Origin: Flavobacteriaceae bacterium | GTDB lineage: Bacteria; Bacteroidota; Bacteroidia; Flavobacteriales; Flavobacteriaceae | NCBI GenBank assembly: GCA_022565635.1 | Contig: JAIUMH010000005.1 | Span: 1-49,237 of the forward strand | Length of the DNA stretch: 49,237 nt | Direction: 5' to 3' | Shown: one piece after another, positions 43,886 to 49,237 of the stretch | Layout: every line of letters starts with the position of its first letter | How positions within the stretch are numbered: the first letter of the stretch is position 1 | Translations under genes and position numbers: made by a program | The notes under the pieces: model-generated | Told to the model about the DNA's origin: nothing | What the model saw: only the letters and a program-made list of their open reading frames with translations | Database searches by the model: none

Positions 43886-44818
43886 TTATTCTTCATTTAA
43901 AAATGATATATTTCTTTTTAAGCCTTCAAATTTAGTTCTTTTTACTGCAGATTTTTTAAATATTTCATTAAAAACTTCTTTTGTAATTTCTTGCCATTCT
44001 TTTTTGGAATAATTCAATAGACGTTCATCTGGCTGAAATAAGGGTTCAGCGTGCGCTTTGCTAAATTTATTCCACGGGCAAACGTCTTGGCAAACATCAC
44101 AGCCAAAAGCCCAATCATTAAAAGTGTTTTTAAATTCTGTTGGAATGCTGTCTTTCAACTCAATCGTAAAATACGAAATACACTTGCTTCCATCAACCAC
44201 ATAAGGTTCTACAATAGCCTGAGTTGGACATGCATCTATACAGGCTGTGCAACTTCCACAGTGATCGGTTACAGGCGTATCATACACTAAATCTAAATCT
44301 ATGATTAACTCTGCAATAAAGTAAAATGAACCTACTTGTTTGGTAAGTAAATTGGCATTTTTTCCAAGCCAACCTAAACCGCTTCGCTTTGCCCATGCTT
44401 TATCTAATACTGGGGCTGAATCTACGAATGCTCTACCGTGTACTTCACCAATTTCTGCTTGTATAAAAGCTAAAAGTTGTTTCAATTTATCTTTTACAAC
44501 AAAATGATAATCTTGCCCGTAAGCGTATTTACTTATTTTGAAAGAATCATTTCGCTGTTGTTTTTCAGGGTAATAATTGTATAATAGCGAGACTACTGAT
44601 TTACTTCCTTCTACTAATTTGGTGGGATCTAAACGCTTGTCGAAATGATTTTCCATGTATTTCATTTCACCGTGCATTCCTTGTTGAAGCCACTTTTCTA
44701 AACGAGGTGCCTCTTCTTCTAAAAATTCAGCTTTACTAATTCCGCATGAAAAAAAACCAAGCTCCAAGGCTTTTTGCTTAATCAATGTAGATCGATTTTC
44801 AAATGACGAATTATCCAT
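43886..44818 (-). CDS. queG: Epoxyqueuosine reductase QueG
   Basis: It reduces epoxyqueuosine to queuosine in tRNA, the last step of the pathway, using cobalamin and two [4Fe-4S] clusters. The cluster motifs are [16 protein letters not shown] and [11 protein letters not shown]. The N-terminal cobalamin-binding domain contains [26 protein letters not shown]. At 310 residues it is shorter than the Escherichia coli enzyme and lacks a C-terminal HEAT-like part, as in many Bacteroidetes. Its start overlaps the P450 stop by 8 bases. Confidence 0.95.
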   Translation of the reverse strand: MDNSSFENRSTLIKQKALELGFFSCGISKAEFLEEEAPRLEKWLQQGMHGEMKYMENHFDKRLDPTKLVEGSKSVVSLLYNYYPEKQQRNDSFKISKYAYGQDYHFVVKDKLKQLLAFIQAEIGEVHGRAFVDSAPVLDKAWAKRSGLGWLGKNANLLTKQVGSFYFIAELIIDLDLVYDTPVTDHCGSCTACIDACPTQAIVEPYVVDGSKCISYFTIELKDSIPTEFKNTFNDWAFGCDVCQDVCPWNKFSKAHAEPLFQPDERLLNYSKKEWQEITKEVFNEIFKKSAVKRTKFEGLKRNISFLNEE

Positions 44819-46145
44819 TTTTCCTTTTGGTTAAGCTTACCCAAGCATTTTTTGGTTTTAAGCTAATTAATGGTGTAATTTCAATCTCCTTGAAATGTGG
44901 AGTTATTTGGAACTTACTTAGTAATTGATGAAAAATCAAAATCATTTCATACATGGCAAAATTGTTACCAATACACTTTCTAGGACCTGCTCCAAAAGGA
45001 AAAAATTGCTTACTAAAATTCTTCTCTGTTGAAAAGCGTTCAGGAATAAACTGCAAAGGGTTTTCCCATAATTCTTCTTTTCGATGCATAGCATACAACG
45101 AAAACAGAAAAGTTGTATTTTCAGGGAACTCCATATTTTTATATGTGAATTTTTTATTATTCACACGATCAATAAAATAAACAGGTGGATAAAGACGCAT
45201 AGATTCATTAAGTGTATTGCTTAAATGCTGGCTAGACTGAATTATTCCTACTAAGTCAGACTTACCCGAACTTACCAAATCTTGGGCTTCTTTAGTCAAA
45301 ATATCTTGGCATTTTTGATCTTGAGCAATAAGCTGAGCTGTAAACGTTAATGCGTTGGAGGTTGTTTCATGGCCTGCAATAAATAAAATTAGAATTTCAT
45401 CTAAAAGCTGTTTCTCTGTCATTACCGAACCATCATCGTAGGTAGATTGCAAGAGTAAGTCTAACAAGTCTTCACTTTGAGAAGGTTTACTCTTTCTTTT
45501 TTTGATAATGCTAAGAATGAGATCTCTAGCTTCATCTGTTAATTGGATTTTATCTCTTAACTCTCCACTCAAACTAAACCACCATTTTTTATACGGTTGT
45601 CTCAGCTCTTTAACTAGCATCATTTGGGCTTCTTCAGTAATATGTTGTAATCTGTAAATTTCATCTGTAGTAATTGCATCTCCAAAAAGAGATTTTGCAA
45701 CCACCTTAAATGCTAGCGTACTGAAGAATGGAAATATATCAAATTTTTGTTGAATAGGTAATTGTTTCATTTCTAAGTGAATGGCATCCTGCATAATACC
45801 GAGTAACGAAACAATATTTTTTTTATAGAAAGTAGGTTGTAAAAGTTTTCTCTGTTTTTTCCAATCTTCACCTTCGTTAGTGAGCAAACCTTTACCAACA
45901 TATTTTACTAAGTCTTTGGTTTGAATATCAGACTTTCTAAAATTCTTTTGCTCTTTCTGAAGAGCAACTAATGCTAATTCTGGATCTCTACAAAACAATA
46001 CTGATTTCCCCAAGCCTAAGTTTAATTGAAATAAGTCGCCATGCTTATCAAAATTTTTCTTGTGAAAGGGTAACGGATTTTTAAGAATTTTAGCTGAATG
46101 TCTTAAAAACTGAAACACGGAAACTGCTGGAATTTTTTTTTGCAT
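44811..46145 (-). CDS. Cytochrome P450
   Basis: This 444-residue P450 carries the haem-thiolate loop [16 protein letters not shown] with Cys391, the I-helix oxygen-binding AGHETTSNA near residue 255, and the K-helix ExxR in NESMRLYPP. There is no fused reductase domain and no adjacent ferredoxin or ferredoxin reductase, so electron donors must come from elsewhere. No N-terminal membrane anchor is obvious. The substrate is unknown; fatty acids or terpenoids are typical for related bacterial enzymes. The gene is 2 bases from the ruvB stop and overlaps queG, so it belongs to a housekeeping transcription unit. Confidence 0.93.
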   Translation of the reverse strand: MQKKIPAVSVFQFLRHSAKILKNPLPFHKKNFDKHGDLFQLNLGLGKSVLFCRDPELALVALQKEQKNFRKSDIQTKDLVKYVGKGLLTNEGEDWKKQRKLLQPTFYKKNIVSLLGIMQDAIHLEMKQLPIQQKFDIFPFFSTLAFKVVAKSLFGDAITTDEIYRLQHITEEAQMMLVKELRQPYKKWWFSLSGELRDKIQLTDEARDLILSIIKKRKSKPSQSEDLLDLLLQSTYDDGSVMTEKQLLDEILILFIAGHETTSNALTFTAQLIAQDQKCQDILTKEAQDLVSSGKSDLVGIIQSSQHLSNTLNESMRLYPPVYFIDRVNNKKFTYKNMEFPENTTFLFSLYAMHRKEELWENPLQFIPERFSTEKNFSKQFFPFGAGPRKCIGNNFAMYEMILIFHQLLSKFQITPHFKEIEITPLISLKPKNAWVSLTKRKNG

Positions 46146-46147
46146 AA

Positions 46148-47167
46148 TTAAAATAATCCACCTTGTTTAGGTTGATGAATACCTAAGTGAAAGTAAGCTT
46201 CTTGAGTAGCCTCTCTTCCTCTTGGGGTACGCATCAAAAATCCCTTTTGTATTAAAAATGGTTCATACACCTCTTCAATAGTTTCTGCGTTTTCACTAAC
46301 TGCTGTAGCCAGTGTGGAGATACCAACCGGTCCACCTTTAAATCGATCAATAATTGTTTTTAGAATTTTATTATCCATTTCATCTAAGCCATGCGCATCA
46401 ACATTTAATGCATTTAAGGCATATTGGGCAATTTCCATATCAATTTTACCATTCCCTTTTATTTGAGCAAAATCTCTAACTCTTCTTAATAAGGAATTGG
46501 CAATACGGGGTGTTCCTCTACTTCTCCCTGCAATTTCAATGGCCGCTTGTTCTTTAATGGGAACGTTTAAAATACCTGCGCTTCTTTGAATAATATGGGT
46601 AAGTAATTCAGTAGAATAATATTCAAGGCGACTTGAAATTCCGAATCTTGCCCGCATTGGTGATGTTAGCAAACCTGAGCGTGTAGTGGCACCAATTAAA
46701 GTAAATGGATTCAAGTTGATTTCAACAGTTCTGGCATTGGGACCGCTTTCAATCATGATATCAATCTTATAATCTTCCATAGCAGAATAAAGATATTCTT
46801 CAACCACTGAAGACAATCGATGGATTTCATCAATAAAAAGAACATCACGCTCTTCTAAGTTGGTAAGCAAGCCTGCAAGATCACCTGGTTTATCAATTAC
46901 TGGTCCAGAGGTAACTTTAATATTAACATCAAGTTCATTAGCGAGAATGTGAGCTAATGTAGTTTTTCCTAGGCCTGGAGGTCCGTGCAACAAAGTATGA
47001 TCTAAGGCATCACCTCTAAGGTTAGAAGCCTTAACAAAAACCTGCAAATTTTCTAAAGCATGTTGCTGTCCCGCAAAATCATCAAATGAAAGGGGTCTTA
47101 AGGCTTTGTCTATTTCAAAATCTTCATTAGAAAAAGATTCTCCAGTAGGGTCTAAATGTTCATTCAT
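46148..47167 (-). CDS. ruvB: Holliday junction helicase subunit RuvB
   Basis: RuvB is the AAA+ motor for branch migration. The family start is the ATG at 47167 (MNEHLDPTG), giving 339 residues; an upstream extension in the open frame is not RuvB-like and lies beyond the likely promoter. Walker A is [12 protein letters not shown] near residue 65, Walker B is LFIDEIHRL near 113, and the arginine-finger region is [17 protein letters not shown] near 161. The C-terminal winged-helix domain ends [15 protein letters not shown]. It starts a run with P450, queG and probably maeB and ruvA. Confidence 0.97.
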   Translation of the reverse strand: MNEHLDPTGESFSNEDFEIDKALRPLSFDDFAGQQHALENLQVFVKASNLRGDALDHTLLHGPPGLGKTTLAHILANELDVNIKVTSGPVIDKPGDLAGLLTNLEERDVLFIDEIHRLSSVVEEYLYSAMEDYKIDIMIESGPNARTVEINLNPFTLIGATTRSGLLTSPMRARFGISSRLEYYSTELLTHIIQRSAGILNVPIKEQAAIEIAGRSRGTPRIANSLLRRVRDFAQIKGNGKIDMEIAQYALNALNVDAHGLDEMDNKILKTIIDRFKGGPVGISTLATAVSENAETIEEVYEPFLIQKGFLMRTPRGREATQEAYFHLGIHQPKQGGLF

Positions 47168-47186
47168 GTTACAAATATAAGCAATA

Positions 47187-47218
47187 CAAAAGTAGGAATT
47201 TACATTTTGAAAAATCAA
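47187..47218 (-). promoter_or_regulatory. Promoter candidate for ruvB
   Basis: On the minus strand, TTG is followed after 21 bases by TACTTTTG, a match to the Bacteroidetes TTG / TAnnTTTG pattern, ending 19 bases before the ruvB start codon. A further TATATTTG lies even closer to the ATG (47171-47178) but leaves no room for a leader. Confidence 0.5.
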
Positions 47219-47420
47219 TGCTTCCAAATGCTATTCTAAACTTAAAGTTGATTAAAACATAAGAAACGCTAAACATACTTTATAGGAAATTTCATAGAAA
47301 ACACAACGTAGTGGTAGATTAAATTTGGTAGTATCAAATTAATAAACCCCTTTAAAATTGACCTTAGAAGAAACAGAAGCATTAGGAACAATGTCAAAAA
47401 TAAGTTCGGGATGGAAAACA
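47219..47420. other. Intergenic stretch between ruvB and ctaD
   Basis: No gene is called here, though the gap between the ruvB start and the ctaD end is 303 bases. The part near 47340-47440 reads as a protein-like open frame without a start on the minus strand (ending SSKVNFKGVY, then stop) and also on the plus strand (LTLEETEALGTMSK). This suggests the remnant of a coding or repeated sequence. The rest is AT-rich with no clear motif. Confidence 0.4.
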
Positions 47421-47451
47421 AAAAAGCCTTTTGATGATCAAAAGGCTTTTT
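47421..47451 (-). terminator. Strong hairpin terminator after ctaD
   Basis: AAAAAGCCTTTTGAT pairs with ATCAAAAGGCTTTTT across a single-base centre, with A/T runs on both arms. It lies 19 bases past the ctaD stop. Confidence 0.85.
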
Positions 47452-47470
47452 TATTTTATCAAAATCTGAA

Positions 47471-49237
47471 TTAATGATTTAATTCTTCTTCATTATCATG
47501 TAAAGGAACATTTTGCGGAATAAAATCCTGTCCTGCTATTACATAATCAGTTTCCTCTTTATTCATTTTACTGTAGTCATATGACCATCTATAAACTTTA
47601 GGCAAATCACCTGGCCAGTTTCCATGAATGTGTTTAACCGGAGTAGTCCATTCCAGCGTATTAGATCTCCATGGATTTTGAGGTGCTTTTTTACCATAAA
47701 ATATTGAATGAATAAAATTGTAAACAAAGAACAATTGAGCAAATGCTGTTAAGAATGCAAACAAGGTAATTAAAACATTAACATCAGCTAAATCATCAAA
47801 GTATGGAAAAGCAGTATTTGTGTAATAACGTCTTGGAAGTCCAGCCATTCCGATAAAGTGCATTGGGAAAAATACACCATAAGCACCAACAGCTGTAATC
47901 CAAAAATGTACGTATCCTAAATTTTTATTCATCATTCGCCCAAACATTTTAGGAAACCAGTGATAAACACCAGCAAATAAACCATAAAGGGCAGATATAC
48001 CCATTACAAGGTGGAAGTGAGCAACAACGAAGTAAGTGTCGTGAACATTAATATCTAAAGTAGAATCACCTAAGATAATACCCGTTAAACCACCCGTTAT
48101 AAAAGTAGATACCAAACCTATGGAAAATAACATACCTGGATTCATCTGCAGGTTACCTTTCCACAACGTTGTGATGTAATTAAAAGCTTTAACCGCAGAA
48201 GGAATAGCAATCAAAAGGGTTGTAAAAGTAAATACAGAACCTAAGAAAGGATTCATACCTGATACGAACATGTGGTGCCCCCAAACAATTGTTGATAAAA
48301 ATGCAATTGCAAGAATAGAAGCAACCATTGCACGGTAACCGAAAATTGGTTTTCTAGCGTTGGTAGCAATTACTTCAGAAGTAATTCCTAAAGCGGGCAA
48401 TAATACAATATAAACCTCAGGGTGTCCTAAAAACCAGAATAAATGTTCATATAAAACTGGAGATCCACCTTGGTGACTTAAAACCTCTCCTTGTATATAA
48501 ATATCGCTTAAGAAAAATGAAGTTCCAAAACTTCTATCCATGATTAATAATAAAGCAGCTGATAATAAAACAGGGAAGGATACAGTACCAATAATAGCAG
48601 TAACAAAAAATGCCCAAACGGTTAATGGCAGTCTTGTCATAGACATTCCTTCAGTTCTTAGATTTAAAACAGTAACAATGTAGTTTAATGAACCTAAAAG
48701 CGAAGAAGCAATGAAAAAAGCCATAGAAATTAACCACAATGTCATACCCATTCCTGAACCAGAAATAGCTTCAGGCAAAGCACTTAAGGGAGGATATACA
48801 GTCCAACCGGCAGACGCAGGTCCTGATTCTACAAACAAAGACGATAACATGATTACAGATGAGATAAAGAATATCCAATAAGAAAGCATGTTTAAAAAAC
48901 CAGAAGCCATATCTCTTGCACCAATTTGAAGAGGAATAAGGAGGTTACTAAAAGTACCACTTAAACCAGCGGTAAGCACAAAAAATACCATGATTGTACC
49001 GTGAATGGTCACAAGAGCTAAATAAGCTCCAGGATCCATAACGCCATCGGTACCAAATTTGCCTAGAAGGGCTTCAAAAATCCAGAAAGACTTTTCAGGC
49101 CAGGCAAGTTGCATTCTAAATAAAAGGGACATTGCAATTCCAATGAATCCCATAATTAAACCAGTAATTAAATACTGTTTAGCAATCATTTTATGATCTG
49201 TACTAAATATGTACTTCTCAATAAATGATTGTTCGTG
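47471..49237 (-). CDS. ctaD: Cytochrome c oxidase subunit I, start outside the window
   Basis: This is the catalytic haem-copper subunit of the terminal oxidase. An ATG at 49189 is not the start: the frame continues to the window edge as HEQSFIEKYIFSTDHK, which is normal subunit I sequence, so the gene is cut at its 5' end. The 588 visible residues include the low-spin haem His in TIHGTIMVFF, the CuB/tyrosine site FLGHPEVYIVLLPALG, WGHHMFVSGMNP, and the haem ligands in HDTYFVVAHFHLVMG. About twelve helices are present. Subunit II, expected upstream, is outside the window, and subunits III and IV with the assembly genes lie 19 kb away. Confidence 0.96.
   Translation of the reverse strand, partial: HEQSFIEKYIFSTDHKMIAKQYLITGLIMGFIGIAMSLLFRMQLAWPEKSFWIFEALLGKFGTDGVMDPGAYLALVTIHGTIMVFFVLTAGLSGTFSNLLIPLQIGARDMASGFLNMLSYWIFFISSVIMLSSLFVESGPASAGWTVYPPLSALPEAISGSGMGMTLWLISMAFFIASSLLGSLNYIVTVLNLRTEGMSMTRLPLTVWAFFVTAIIGTVSFPVLLSAALLLIMDRSFGTSFFLSDIYIQGEVLSHQGGSPVLYEHLFWFLGHPEVYIVLLPALGITSEVIATNARKPIFGYRAMVASILAIAFLSTIVWGHHMFVSGMNPFLGSVFTFTTLLIAIPSAVKAFNYITTLWKGNLQMNPGMLFSIGLVSTFITGGLTGIILGDSTLDINVHDTYFVVAHFHLVMGISALYGLFAGVYHWFPKMFGRMMNKNLGYVHFWITAVGAYGVFFPMHFIGMAGLPRRYYTNTAFPYFDDLADVNVLITLFAFLTAFAQLFFVYNFIHSIFYGKKAPQNPWRSNTLEWTTPVKHIHGNWPGDLPKVYRWSYDYSKMNKEETDYVIAGQDFIPQNVPLHDNEEELNH

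Noticed and set aside
43886-44818. QueG as the ferredoxin partner of the neighbouring P450
   Set aside because: Its two cluster motifs and cobalamin domain identify it as epoxyqueuosine reductase; adjacency alone does not make it an electron donor.
49189-49189. ATG at 49189 as the ctaD start
   Set aside because: The frame continues upstream to the window edge with conserved subunit I sequence (KYIFSTDHK), so the gene is cut by the window rather than starting here.
1-49237. tRNA, rRNA, CRISPR arrays, insertion sequences or prophage genes
   Set aside because: None could be recognised by eye on either strand; no transposase, integrase or regularly spaced repeat was seen.

Overview
The window looks like a piece of chromosome from a low-GC member of the Flavobacteriaceae (Bacteroidetes). 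The evidence is a 2424-residue SprA (type IX secretion/gliding), a RemB-type gliding protein, L31 of the zinc-independent B type, a Bacteroidetes-style cytochrome c oxidase cluster, a surface-type lipoprotein signal, and promoter-like TTG / TAnnTTTG boxes. I see no rRNA, tRNA, CRISPR array, insertion sequence or prophage. Most of the window is core genome, and everything from 18757 to the right end is on the minus strand.

Layout. 1-2700: small accessory genes (lipoprotein, DoxX-like membrane protein, NAD(P)-binding oxidoreductase) and ribosomal protein L31. 2795-5625: hemA diverging from an AraC-type regulator that is followed by recX. 5912-7789: a membrane-anchored serine hydrolase and a PolB-like 3'-5' exonuclease. 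8084-11279 (minus): recR, a glycosyltransferase and a 2-oxoacid dehydrogenase E2. 11400-13184: a sodium/solute symporter converging on a CoA-binding protein. 13411-16639 (minus): TetR regulator, ABC1 kinase and FabH, with htpG divergent from the regulator. 18757-21653: a flavoprotein/polyferredoxin pair of unknown role. 21996-28321: a cytochrome oxidase assembly cluster running ctaB, two subunit III genes, subunit IV, a cysteine-less SCO-like protein, SCO, DUF420/CtaM, a small CxxC membrane protein, an ArsC-like protein and a DMT transporter.

28437-47167 (minus): ruvB, P450, queG, maeB, ruvA, sprA, gcvH, vanZ-like, two tonB genes, a small secreted protein and remB. 47471 to the right edge: ctaD (cytochrome oxidase subunit I), whose start lies outside the window, about 19 kb from the rest of the oxidase cluster.

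The two most interesting signals are these. (1) Four consecutive genes after sprA/gcvH/vanZ all carry the same TonB-C-terminal-like module with a conserved cysteine pair, each in a different setting: membrane plus Pro-rich linker, membrane plus acidic linker, secreted alone, and fused to the RemB outer-membrane region. (2) A two-gene flavoprotein/membrane polyferredoxin module has no obvious assigned function. Smaller observations include a shared TTAAACAGA operator candidate for the TetR/ABC1 pair, a terminator hairpin that contains the remB start codon, dispersed intergenic repeats, and a TTG start for sprA that is forced by sequence.
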